DNA of 64,000 nucleotides from Lunularia cruciata (lineage: Eukaryota; Streptophyta; Marchantiopsida; Lunulariales; Lunulariaceae). Position 1 is the stretch's first letter; each line of letters begins with the position of its first letter. This document shows positions 54,005 through 64,000 of the stretch, piece by piece. The stretch covers positions 49,664,501 through 49,728,500 of the forward strand of contig OX419761.1 of NCBI GenBank assembly GCA_948567375.1, written 5' to 3'. The notes under the pieces were generated by a model. It was not told the origin of the DNA, searched no databases, and was given only the letters and a program-made list of their open reading frames with translations. The position numbers were made by a program, and so were the translations under genes.

Positions 54005-54531
54005 AGTACTTGGTGATGCCGTTTGGCCTCACCAACAATCCAACCACTTTCATGAGTTTGATGAATAATATATTTTGTTTGGACTTGGATAAATCAATTA
54101 TCATTTTCCTCAATGATATCTTAGACTACAATATGACAATGAGAGAGCACAAGCAACATCTACGATAAGTCCTCCAAATTTTGCAAACAAAATCAATTGT
54201 ATATCAAAATTTCAAAGTGCAAGTTTGGCAAATCTGAAGTAGACTACTTAGGGCATAGAGTAAGCGCAAAGGTATCCAAGTGCTAATAGATAAAATAGAG
54301 GTCATTTAAAAATGGGGTACTTTAGAAGATCATACTCAACTCAAGAGTTTCTTGGGATTGAGGGGGTTTTATTGTCAATTTTTCAAGGACTTCTCCAAGA
54401 TTGCACAGCCTCTAACAACACTATTAGGCAAGGGGAAGAAGTGGATGTGGAGAACCACACAAGTACCCAATGTCACAATCAAGTACAATTGAGTGTAATT
54501 GGATGTAATTGAGTGGACTCTATGGTATCAT
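54005..54531 (+). mobile_element. Ty3/gypsy RT fragment without LTRs, inserted in the RLE element
   Basis: Plus-strand text GDAVWPHQQ in one frame and VMPFGLTNNPTTFMSLMNNI, IIFLNDILDYN (YxDD box altered to FLND), KISKCKFGKSEVDYLGHRVS in another are RT motifs of an element unlike 1, 2 or M. The 527 bp are flanked by GTAGT (54000-54004 and 54532-54536). Removing 527 + 5 bp leaves 420 bp, a multiple of three, between the RLE frames at 54899 and 53947, so the junctions are likely right. No LTR or gag is present. Confidence 0.6.
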
Positions 54532-55095
54532 GTAGTGATGCTTGTCTCCTAAATTTTTGTAGCCCTAATAGAATCCTTCCAAAGGGCCACCCAATCCCCT
54601 ACTGGAAATCAATGAAATCTAACAGCCACCTCTCTATGCCCCATCCATCCCCCTCTAGTATAACAAAGACACCATTGAGGGAGTAAGAGGAATAGGAACC
54701 ATGCTAACTCGTCCAAGGAATCACGTGCCAAACTATCAAATGGTAGGCAAAAAGCTTGTCTAGCCTCATCATGGAGTGTGCAGGGTAGCCTATAGAATAG
54801 ATGTGGACATGGAAAACTAGTCTCAAATAACCACAAAATGCAACCTGCTTGAGGAGCTAACCATTCCCACAACTCGATTGGTATCTCTGGAATGATCAAG
54901 AAAAGGGGTAAAGAGTGTCACTACTATCTATGTGGTTGCTCGTCTCAGATGGTCATCCCAAGTGGTCCAATCATAGTCCTTGTGCATCCTTCCCATATGG
55001 GTCTTTACCCCTTGCGAGGTAAAGCGTCGATGACACATCGGGCATGGTGTATCCCGAGCCGCTCTAGGCGACCTCATATGGGAAGGTGTAGCCAT
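54532..55095 (-). pseudogene. N-terminal part of the RLE element protein, with C2H2 zinc finger
   Basis: The best start is the Met at 55095 (MATPSHMRSPRAARD), followed at once by CPMCHRRFTSQGVKTHMGRM plus H (C-x2-C-x11-H-x4-H, 55044-54982), a C2H2 finger of the type R2-group elements use to bind target DNA. After a frameshift near 54920 come IPIELWEWLAPQ, PHLFYRLPCTLHDEARQAF, SLDELAWFLFLLLPQWCL and GHREVAVRFH (54899-54609), then GDWVALWKDSIRATK to about 54550. The segment between finger and RT is long, as in that group. Confidence 0.75.
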
Positions 55096-55557
55096 GGCTA
55101 GCACAAGAATAATGATTTTAAGACATGATGCTCCTCCCCATATTTGCAAAACCACAACCCCTCACATCCCAACTCACATAAGAAAATGATCTCTCCAACC
55201 CTAAAAGCTATAAACTCTCATAACTTTCAATTTCCATCTCCAAAATTTTCAAACTAAATTCCCATGGAACTTAATCATGAAAACCAAGAGATTGAAAATG
55301 AAAAATCCCAACCCATCACTCTCAATGTGTAATGATCACTCTAAACCCTAAAAAAACTAAAAATCCTCATAACTTTCTACTCAATTCTCCATAGTCTTCA
55401 ATCTAGGTACCAATGGAACCAAAATTGAAAAACAAAGAGAATTGACTACTCACACGAGTGCTATATGCTAGAGAGCCTTCAGAAATTATAGATATGTGTT
55501 CTCATGTCTCTCCCTCTCCTCTCTCGTCTCCACACTCTCCCGCACACAAAAACATGA
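55096..55557 (-). other. 5' leader of the RLE element
   Basis: No coding pattern on the minus strand before the Met at 55095. The outer end at 55557 is set by the target duplication. Downstream of the protein, 46200-45792 is the 3' leader, whose last 140 bp recur at 25745-25885. Confidence 0.55.
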
Positions 55558-55986
55558 ATGTTCAAGTTGGATATAGTAGTACAAGAGACCAAAACTGTCG
55601 GAACCATATCTAGATCTCCACACACATATGCACCACCATATTTGGAGAACATAGACGGGATATGGATTGCAAACTCCTACTGAAGCACGGGTGATCATAA
55701 TGTGTTATATTCAATGCGTCCTTGCATGAGTTCATCCCATGTAACTCCAATTTTGACAGCTATGGTCTTGGTGCGATGATATTGGGTCTGATTGAAATAG
55801 TTATTATGGGATAGAAACGACTACAATGTTGTTTTCAAGCATGCTTCCCCAGCGGATGTATTCCGGACATGTGTTTGAATTGGATGTCAAATTGAGCAGG
55901 ATTGGTTTGCATGCTAGATAACTCATCTTGATCAAGATTCTCTAGATCACCTATTCACATTTTACATGCTAAGTAGATATACCTAT
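55558..55986 (+). repeat. duplicated segment, copy 2, right part
   Basis: It continues copy 2 after the RLE insertion, matching 35626-36058 (TATAGTAGTACAAGAGACCA; CGGATGTATTCC; GGATATACCTA). The match ends exactly where repeat X copy 2 begins. Confidence 0.85.
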
Positions 55987-57022
55987 TGTAGTATTAGTCC
56001 ATTAGAGGTAGACAATCCACATTGAGTGATTACAGCGAAGGTTAAGGTTAGTTAGGTTTAGTGTTAAATTAAGATACAATCAAGGTTGAGTGGTTTAGAT
56101 GTACTTAGAAAATCTCCATCCATTATAGCTATTGCATCTTTCCATGATCAAATAGGAAAGTATAAAAGGCTAAGGCTTGATGTACATGGGGTTCATTTGG
56201 TGCATTCCTCTTTTGCAAATAAATAAAAGATTTATACCATCAAGACACATGAGTCGGTGTATGGATATGAGTCTGTCCTTTGAATGAATGATTGTATGCT
56301 CAACTGATTTAGGAGTGATGAATCCAAAGGTACGAACCCAAGCATTGAAGTGTGATGATGCATTTGTGCAGAACTAGAATGTAACTCTCTAGGAGTTTTG
56401 CGAGAGTCAAGAACGATCCTATAACAGGCCTACATTGCCCCAATGTCTTGTCAAGTAACACTCTTATATAAGATTGAGTAGCACATATCATTTCAAACTC
56501 CCATAACCTTGTGCCTTCTAGGAAGGATAGAACATAGTGTTAGTGTTGATGTCGTAGTCTTTAGAGTGATGTAAATCTCTCTAAAGACATCTCTCCCTTC
56601 AATTTAGTTTGTGAAGTTATAAGACCTCATTTGTGTAATGTGGTAGTAGGTTACATTTTGTATGACTCTTGGCAAAAGTATTGTACAAATCATGGCTCCT
56701 ACAAATCTCACCTTGGTAGTTTGAAGCTCGGACGGGCGATTTAGTTTGTGAAGTTATAAGACCTCATTTGTGTAATGCGGTAGTAGGGTGCATTTTGTAT
56801 GACTCGTGGCAAAAGTATTGTACAAATCATGGCTCCTACAAATCTCACCTTGGTAGTTTGAAGCGCGGACTGGCGATCAATGAATGAAGAGACTCCAAAC
56901 AAAGTGACCTTTGTTATAAATGAACCCACTTCTTATTAGGAATCCCTTGGATTCTAGATTGCTTAGAGTTTTGTAGTGTCACTCATTTTGGTGACATTAC
57001 ACTCTTCCGTAATGACACTACA
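55987..57022 (+). repeat. LTR-like repeat X, copy 2
   Basis: It starts TGTAGTATTAGTCC and ends TGACACTACA, so the ends are inverted TGTAGT/ACTACA. No 5-bp target duplication is visible (CCTAT left, CAAGA right). A 137-bp unit (from TTTAGTTTGTGAAG) is tandemly duplicated at 56603 and 56740. It aligns with 23845-24775. Confidence 0.65.
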
Positions 57023-58345
57023 CAAGAGGTTAAAGAGTAAAGAGATATACAAATGTAAAATATTTTAACCAAACTAATTAATTATTAATAACATGTAGTT
57101 AATATAAAATTTTCTTATATTACATAATTTCTTTTCAATTTCTAGAATGGTACAATAATCTTTGAATAAATATATTTCTTGATCTATCTATCTATTTAAT
57201 GTATAAAAAACTCTAAAGGAGTATCTAGATAATTTTAAAAGAAAAATAAATTTGATAAAGTAGATTTTAACTAAGACATAACTTATTTGTTCATTTTTTT
57301 AACATTTACTTCAACTACATGGTTAACAATAGGAAATAATTTTCTTAATATCATCTGACAATTTTAAGTCAGTATTGGAATATTCTTTTCTCTTTGTTAT
57401 GTACAAATTACTTTACAAGTTGCAATTATTATTCAGTTGCTTCACTCTTATAACTATAATCATAGCATTTGCATAATCTTTTTTACTCAATATTTTGTAT
57501 ATGGAAACAAGTGCAAATTTTGTCTCATTTCCTCCTTAGGAATTTAAATTTAAACTTTAGCTTTGATAGTAAAAAATTTCTTTTATTGAAATGAGTAATT
57601 TTGAATAGAAATCATGCAAAGAAATTGAATAAAGAGGTTTTAAAGTCTCAATCCTATTGTATTTTAAAAACAAGCTATCAGACACATATACAAGAAGATC
57701 TGAGATAAAAGAAAGTCTAATTTTATAGCTTCCAAATATTTTTTTAAAATGATATATCATTACAAAAAATTGTAAATTAAAAAATCTTTATCTTAATTTT
57801 TTAAATGATATTGATATAATATCAACTAAGTCACTTAATATAAGTCAGTGTAAGTTTTGCTACGTACTCTACCTAAGTTTTGTAGTATCCATTGGCCAAT
57901 GTTTCTTGCCTGCTAAATTTGATACTGATTGATATTAGCAAAAATATGTTGTTATGATATTATATTCATTGTAAACCATATAATCTAGAAAATTTTATTT
58001 CAAATTTTTTAACTACCAAGCATAGCTTCTTTGTCATTATTAGTAGCATCTTAGCTAGTTTACTAAGATGCTTGGGTTATTATCCTAATAACCAAAGTTC
58101 TGTTTACAATCATTAATAAACTATTTAGTAGTTTATATGTTGATATTACTATCTTGAGTATCATTAAGGACACAAAGTTTCAGGTAGGTTTCATTTTCTC
58201 CCAAAAAATAATATACTTCAAGTTAAAAAGCTCACTTCTTGAAGTTAAATGATTATCGAGAGAGTGGGCGGGCATACTTAGATTCTCTTTGCTAGAGTGA
58301 GTTTTGCTTGATTTAATATCATGGTGTTACCTTTATATTAAATCA

Positions 58346-58349
<4 letters not shown>
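57023..58349. other. AT-rich, no gene seen
   Basis: Very AT-rich with frequent stops in all frames. No motif or terminal repeat recognised. Confidence 0.65.

Positions 58350-58435
<86 letters not shown>
58350..58435. repeat. (AT)n microsatellite, about 43 units
   Basis: Uninterrupted alternating AT from 58350 to 58435, followed by GTGTGTG. The apparent Tyr-Ile open frames on both strands are the repeat itself. Confidence 0.98.
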
Positions 58436-58442
<7 letters not shown>

Positions 58443-61400
58443 AATTTTTTGTTGTATTATGGTACTTTAAGTTTGTGTATGAATTCTTATATGATTTGTA
58501 ATTTTTATAGTGTATGATTTTGATAGACATATATGTTATGTAGTCATGTATAGGCGCATGATATCGTTGCCAAATATTATGAAAATTCTTAGGAATATTT
58601 TTTGATTAATATATTGATATAATTATTTATTTATTTATTATTATGGATTTAAATATTGATGTCAAAAGGATAATACTCTATTAAGATATCTTTTAAATCC
58701 TAAATTATTATCAAAAAATTTTATTAATATTAAAGCAAGATGTAAATATCATTATAAAGAAAAAATTTAGTTTGATTCATGTAAGGTTATTTATTTGAGT
58801 TTTTTTTTTCTTTTTACTAATATAAGGATTCAATAACTTAATACTTGAATTAAATAAATCTAAGTAAATAGATGTATTACATGGAACTAAAAATCATATA
58901 TTTTCATAAAAAATAAAAATTATTTTGATATAATATTATTTCTCTTAATTGACATGTATAGTTAATCTATTTGGGAATATAATAGAGAAAATCAACTTAT
59001 GATGAAAATTAAAAAAATTTAATGATTCACATCAATAATTTAAAAATATTAATTTGTGGAATAAATCAAAATAGTTATAATATAAGTGAGATATTTTTAT
59101 AACTGAAATAGAAATAGAATAAGAAAATATTTACACATCTAAAACTGCACCACAAATTTACAAAAATAATACATTTCAAAAGTGAACAAGGTAATTAGTA
59201 GTATTTGACATAAGTTAAATTGTAAAAATACAATGTGGGCTTCAATAATGTTAATAGCTAGTGTCTCACAAACAAATAGACCAAATAAGAGAAAAGAGTG
59301 ACTGCCTAAAAACCATGAAGGATGGGAACATCCCATCAATAAGAGAGGTAGACCATTGTATTCTAGATTGAGGATGAAAGGTATCTTTTGAACTTTGCTA
59401 TTGAGGCGATACATGCACTTACAAAATTATTTCTAGATTGACACAATAAATTACACTTACAAGTTTATTTTCTAGTTTGAGGATGGAAAGTTATCCTTGG
59501 AATTTTGCTATTGAGGCAACAAATTACACTTATAAGATTATTGTTTCAATAGCAAGTTTGCTAACAACCATCAAAAGCCATAAAAAGTTATTGATGAGTT
59601 GATAATATACTTCTCAAAGTCCTAATGAGTAGGTGATAGACCTTTATATTAGATTGGAGATAAAACTAGTTTGTGCTCTAAACTAAGTAGACCTTGTGTT
59701 GTGGGAGAAAATATCTACATCAGTTGATGTGCATTGCATTCCAAGTGAGCCAATTGAAAATTGGTAACTATAAAAAGGATTTTGAGACCCTTGCAGATAA
59801 GTTGATTAGATATATTAGCATATCACCCTTTAGTGTAATGTTAAGTCTTTTTACCTCATAACTGATTGAATAATTAAGTATAAGTACCAAAGTAATAGTA
59901 TTATTAAGTATATCTCTATTTGAATTTCTCAATATAATTATATGCTCAAAAAGGTGTGCGGTTTGCCTTGAGAGCATATAAGGTACTTGTCGTATTTGAT
60001 TTGATGTTGAACTAAAATGTACAGATTAAAATTAATTTTTTATTCTTATTCATTTTAAAATATATTATAATATAATATTAATTATATATTTCTCTCTATT
60101 ATTACAAAATTTTATTTATTCTGGCTAATCTAATCTACTATAAGTAATAAGTTTATAATATCAATTAAACAAAGATATATTCCACATTCAAACATAGTCT
60201 TGACATATAGCAATTCTCCCTTATTATTCAAATTTAAGACTATTATATATTTCACAATTCTCCCTTAATATTCAAATTTAAGACTATTATATATTTGGTT
60301 CAAATAGAATATAAAATAAGTATAGTTAAAACTTAGCATTTTTTGTTAAATTTTAATGTTATATATTAGATTGTTGATAGTACTAGAAAAATATTATTAT
60401 GTTATTAAATATACATTTTTTCAATAAAAAAGATCATATTTACTTCAATATGTGTATAAATCATAAAAATCATTTTCAATTCAACATGTATGGTGTAAAG
60501 AAGAGTTCATTATTTATTGATTGCATCAAAGAATACATTTTTCAACTAGAATCAGAAATATATCCTTAAACATTTATCTTATTTATTTTGGAGAATAAAA
60601 CTAGATTAAATATAACCTAGGTCATAGAAAATCTAAGTAAGTATATATATCATTGGTCATAATAGAGGTTAATTTTTCATTTCTCAATGAATTTTAATAT
60701 AGGATGTAATTATTAATATTTCAAGAAATGATGAGAATAATCTCAAAGATTCATAAGCATATAATCCTATACATTAGCATCCAAAAAAGCATAGTTGGCA
60801 TTAGGATATGAAGATATAAGAGTTGAGTATGAATAAGCTAAATAATATTTTGTTAAATTAAGGATGAGAAAAAGAAACACTAGCTCACCACTTTCCGTAA
60901 TTATATTATTCAATTAGTCTTAAGGGATAACCCTTTTAAAAATAATTAATCACAAATATATAGATTAGGACTTAAATTTATAATCCAATATGGATAAGAA
61001 GATTAATGGATTTTAATGAAGCTATCATGCCTCTCAAATATATGAGAAAATATAATTATTTTTCATTGGTGGAATATGAATACACATTCAGGCACTCTAT
61101 GCATATGGTAAGATGATCATAAATTCACATCATACATAAGAGTGAAAAGATATATTTATTAAAAGTACTATGAATACTATGAAATTAAAATTCTATCAGT
61201 CTATTGTATTATTTTGAGCTACAATAGTTAAACACATAATTTCTGATAAAAATATAAAATATAATGCTAATTATATATTTAATTTATTCTCTTTTTAATT
61301 TTTATTAATGATAAAATCACTTCATTTTCACTAAAATATATAATAAATATTTTTTTCCTTTATAATAAATATATTTTAATATTCATAGTAACTGCATAAA

Positions 61401-61689
61401 TTAAATAATATATTAAATATGTGAACCTAACAAGAACATGTGAGAGATATTCAAAGTTTTAATTTATGCGATCTTTCTTGTGCTATTTAACCGCGGCAAC
61501 ATCTAGGATATCAAATAAATTACGTGACGATGAACAACGTTAAAAGACTTTTCTCTAATCTTCTCTTTGATTGCTTATAAACCTCATTAAAGCATAATAG
61601 CGGTGGATGTACTCTTTAATCACGAGAACAGAAAGGAAAAAAAGAAACGCGTAATAACCGGTTTTAAACAATCAATTGGTAAATATAAA
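58436..61689. other. AT-rich, no gene seen; two tandem duplications
   Basis: At about 59359-59545 a segment beginning TCTAGATTGAGGATG and holding TTTGCTATTGAGGC is repeated with a period of about 112 bp. At 60211-60298 CAATTCTCCCTTATTATTCA plus AATTTAAGACTATTATATAT is repeated with a 44-bp period. Nothing else stands out. Confidence 0.65.
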
Positions 61690-62589
61690 TTTATATCATG
61701 AGAAGCCGGTCATCGAAAGTACGTTATGATTTTGTTGTAGATATCACATTTTCGTCGAAAACTGTCATTTTCTTTTGTACTAATCATACAATCTCATGTT
61801 ATTTCATCTTATTTTATGTTAAACAGAGTGCATTTGAACACATCCAACATGTCCTTCTACAGATAAAAGAAGAATGTTCTTCTTTTGATTATCTCTACAA
61901 CGGTCTACATCTTACTCGCAAAGTGCGTTGAAACAAGTCTCGGTTCCAATGCTAAAGGTACATCTCAAACTTTGGCGTCTTCACCTATAGCTAGCAACAG
62001 CGGCCATTTGTGGCTTGACGATGAAATCAAAATACATTACCAGAGACTCTACATCTTACCTACCCAAAGTGCTTTGGAACAAATCTCGATTCTAGTGCTC
62101 TACGTAAATCTCAAACTTTGGTGTCTTCATCAATTTGTTGCTTAACCATGAAATCAAAATAGCAGAGTCTCAGCAGTAAGTCGGGAGGATTAGACTGCTT
62201 TTGAATGTTTCTAATGACAGTAGAAACATTGGAACTGCAATAGTGTGACAGCTAGTAGTCATAAATCGTAGCAGCTTAAAGCTTAAGTTTAGTTGTTCCT
62301 GATGTTCCTCTCTCAAGACGGGCTGATATCGATGCTTCTGCTGTCAGCTCTGAATTCCATGACTGTTCCCTACATTAAATTGCGCACGGAATCTGTACTT
62401 CGTGAACAGAGGATATGTTCTAGGTTCCTTCCTCAATTGCGAGATCCATATCAGGCCGCCTATATGATTAGGCGAAAATCGTTTAAGCAGAGTTTAAACG
62501 TCCTCTGTCCTACTGATATGTGTTCAATTTGCAACTTGGAACACCGCCTTTCAGTACTCTGAATCTTTCAATCAAGTTGAAACATAGTC
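61690..62589. other. downstream flank of the ARM-repeat gene; 143-bp tandem duplication
   Basis: Composition returns to balance. CTACATCTTAC, AAGTGCGTTGAAACAA, TCTCAAACTTTGGCGTCTTC and ATGAAATCAAAAT occur in order twice, from about 61907 and 62049. Open stretches at 61698-61931 and 62293-62562 carry no known domain. Confidence 0.5.
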
Positions 62590-64000
62590 CTATTTTGTGG
62601 ATAGGACTATTTGTGGATGCTCTCTTTCTTTGCCTAAGACTTGTTTCTTGAAATATAAGCTCGTACTGGCTTGCTTGTATCCGGACAGGAGGATAAGATC
62701 CTTGGAGCTCCTTTCAGCGCACAAGAAGTTGACCAGTCCCTCGGCCGCATCCTTGCATTCCACCATCTGCTTGCGATTCGACACATGTCGAGCTCAGTTT
62801 TGCAATGCTCTCACCACTCCCCTTCGAGGTTGAAGACTTGCATCAGGTTGCAGTTCTTGGTAGAACGTAATCAGCTTAGCAAATTCCCAGAAAGCTCTAC
62901 TATTTTACGTTGACCTTCGGTAAACATTGTCATATTAGCCAAGGTGCAACGTGTTCCAAGAGCACAGAACTAGTACATTGTCCATCACACAAGAAGTTCA
63001 TCATTGTGTGAATTGCACCCGGGGAATACATCATCTTCTTGCAGTTGGACTCATCTCCAGCTAAATTCCGCAATGCTCTCAGAACTCCCCTCTGAAGTTG
63101 ACAGTCGCCATCAACTCGACGGAACAAAGCAAGCAGCTTGGTGATGAGCCTCGGTAGCTTCTCCGATTTTCCCTTGACCCTCAGTAGCGACTGCTATGTT
63201 AGCAAGAGCGTTGAAACGTGTTGCAGGAGAGGAGAACTGTTTCCAACCCGTAAAAAATTTTACCAATCCATGAAGAGAATCCGGACCCTCAAACATCTGC
63301 AGGCGATTGGCCTCACACCGAGCCAAATTGCGCAGCACCATGGCCACTCCCTCCTGAAGCTCGGCACTCCTCTCACCTTGCACCGAAAATGTGAATAACT
63401 TCGAGACAGCTCCGCGAACTTCTCCAATTCTCCTTCGGCTCTGAGTATCAAGTGATATAATAGCTAAAGTGTGTGCAACGTGCACCAAAATTTTATCGGG
63501 ACTCTTTACAGAACACAGATAATTCACTAATTCTCAGGAGCATCTGGTAGCTCCAATATCTGTTTACTATTCGCTTCATGTAGAGCTAAGTTACGCAAAG
63601 CTCTCACTGCTCCCTTTTGCAACTCAACACCTCCATCACTTTCTAGGGCGAACATGAGAAACTTTGACACAGCAGCAGGTACTTTGCCGATCATCTCTTG
63701 AGCTCTGGTATCAATTGTCATATTAGCCAAGGCGTGAACAACTTGTTTGAACAGGAGAGAGCTGTTTTCAACACTTGAGAAGTTTACCAACCTCTGGAGG
63801 GCATACGGTAACTTCTTGACCCGATTGAGTATGATTTCGAGAGCATTCGGGAATGCCTGACTATCCGCTTTCGATTGGCCTCATGCAGAATTAGATGATG
63901 CAACAATCTCAATACCCCTCGCTTCTCACCTTGAGAACTTCGATCATCTTGTAATGAGAGTATGAGCAGCTCGAATATAGCTCCGGGTACTTCTCCGATT
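62590..64000 (-). pseudogene. armadillo-repeat protein, multiply frameshifted, partial at window edge
   Basis: The minus strand encodes tandem ARM repeats in a double module of about 86 residues: IGEVPGAIFELLILSLQDD and NRKR (63999-63870), VVHALANMTIDTRAQEMIGK, VPAAVSKFLMFALESDGG, VELQKGAVRALRNLALHEAN (63745-63560), then VAHTLAIISLDTQSRRRIGE, ELQEGVAMVLRNLARCEANR (63480-63290), LQRGVLRALRNLAGDESNCK (63095-63035), and VSNRKQMVECKDAAEGLVNF (about 62790-62730). Frame changes fall near 63840, 63535, 63130, 62955 and 62895, with a stop inside the repeat at about 62805. Each joins sequence that continues the repeat, so these are lesions of one frame, not introns at conserved sites. ARM proteins act as protein-binding scaffolds. 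The specific role is unknown. The 5' part lies beyond base 64000. Confidence 0.75.

Larger units (their letters stand above)
45792..55557 (-). mobile_element. RLE-type non-LTR retrotransposon, minus strand, with target duplication and two nested insertions
   Basis: It is inserted in copy 2 of the duplicated segment: copy 1 has uninterrupted sequence at about 35624. A 9-bp target duplication is left, ATGTTCGAG (45783-45791) and ATGTTCAAG (55558-55566), one mismatch. With element 2 (46980-52555) and the Ty3 fragment (54005-54531) removed, it is about 3.7 kb and encodes on the minus strand one protein of about 1,000 residues: N-terminal C2H2 zinc finger (55044-54982), a conserved linker, RT (about 53500-52560) and a C-terminal Cys/His motif with a nuclease-like tail (46740-46201). 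There is no LTR and no apurinic-type endonuclease at the N-terminus. This order (ZnF, RT, C-terminal endonuclease) is that of the R2/NeSL/RLE group. Frameshifts and stops make this copy inactive. Confidence 0.8.

Noticed and set aside
58304-58530. Tyr-Ile repeat proteins on both strands
   Set aside because: Produced by the (AT)n tract.
59310-59350. Possible third copy of the RLE 3' tail (GGATGGGAACATCCCATC)
   Set aside because: Only about 35 bp resemble it, with gaps, and the flanks do not continue the match. Too short to claim.
1-64000. CRISPR arrays, tRNA, rRNA or organellar genes
   Set aside because: Scanned by eye for spaced direct repeats, tRNA box sequences and conserved rRNA words, and none was convincing. 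The only tRNA-related sequences are retrotransposon primer sites.

Overview
This is a repeat-rich stretch of nuclear genome from a land plant. The evidence is nested Ty3/gypsy retrotransposons, including chromodomain-bearing chromoviruses, with LTRs primed by the initiator-Met tRNA. There is also an intronless MOT1-type molybdate transporter and a plastid-type membrane protein of a plant family. Low gene density and a degenerate non-LTR retrotransposon of apparent restriction-like-endonuclease (RLE) type make a seed-free plant with a sizeable genome (lycophyte, fern, bryophyte) my best guess. Nothing in the sequence proves the lineage. Only one protein-coding gene looks intact: the MOT1-like transporter on the minus strand at 30.3-31.8 kb.

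Layout. 0-14 kb is one minus-strand Ty3/gypsy element (called M here) that runs off the left edge. It is broken by a plus-strand chromovirus (element 1, 2.3-7.8 kb) and carries two copies of a 0.7 kb LTR-like block (A and B). 14.2-15.1 kb is a 66-bp minisatellite. 16-25.9 kb is a graveyard: an LTR fragment, a decayed zinc-knuckle gag, a solo LTR with a perfect ACTAG target duplication, a decayed unrecognised coding region followed by an LTR-like repeat (X), a badly decayed chromovirus 3' end, and the 3' tail of the RLE family. 27-33 kb is the gene-bearing island: the plastid-type protein with one in-frame TAG, then MOT1.

33.0-36.06 kb is the first copy of a roughly 3 kb duplicated segment. 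38-42 kb holds two decayed coding regions: a SANT/trihelix-like ORF and a coiled-coil ORF. 43.1-55.99 kb is the second copy of the duplicated segment, split by a 9.8 kb insertion. That insertion is the RLE-type non-LTR element on the minus strand (45,792-55,557), flanked by a near-perfect 9-bp target duplication. It is itself broken by a second chromovirus (element 2, 46,980-52,555, full length with both LTRs) and by a 527-bp Ty3/gypsy RT fragment. Removing each of these two insertions together with one 5-bp target duplication restores the RLE reading frame.

57-61.7 kb is AT-rich and apparently empty apart from a long (AT)n tract and short tandem duplications. 62.6-64 kb is a minus-strand armadillo-repeat gene, broken by several frameshifts and running off the right edge.

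The most interesting signals are: (1) the RLE-type element, with an N-terminal C2H2 finger, an RT and a C-terminal Cys/His plus nuclease-like region, and a second copy of its 3' tail elsewhere in the window; (2) an 18-bp heat-shock-element-like block of four alternating GAA/TTC units in the LTR of element 2; (3) an inverted duplication that looks like a template-switch event. No gene in this window forms an operon or pathway with another. The shared history is one of nested insertions whose order can be read.
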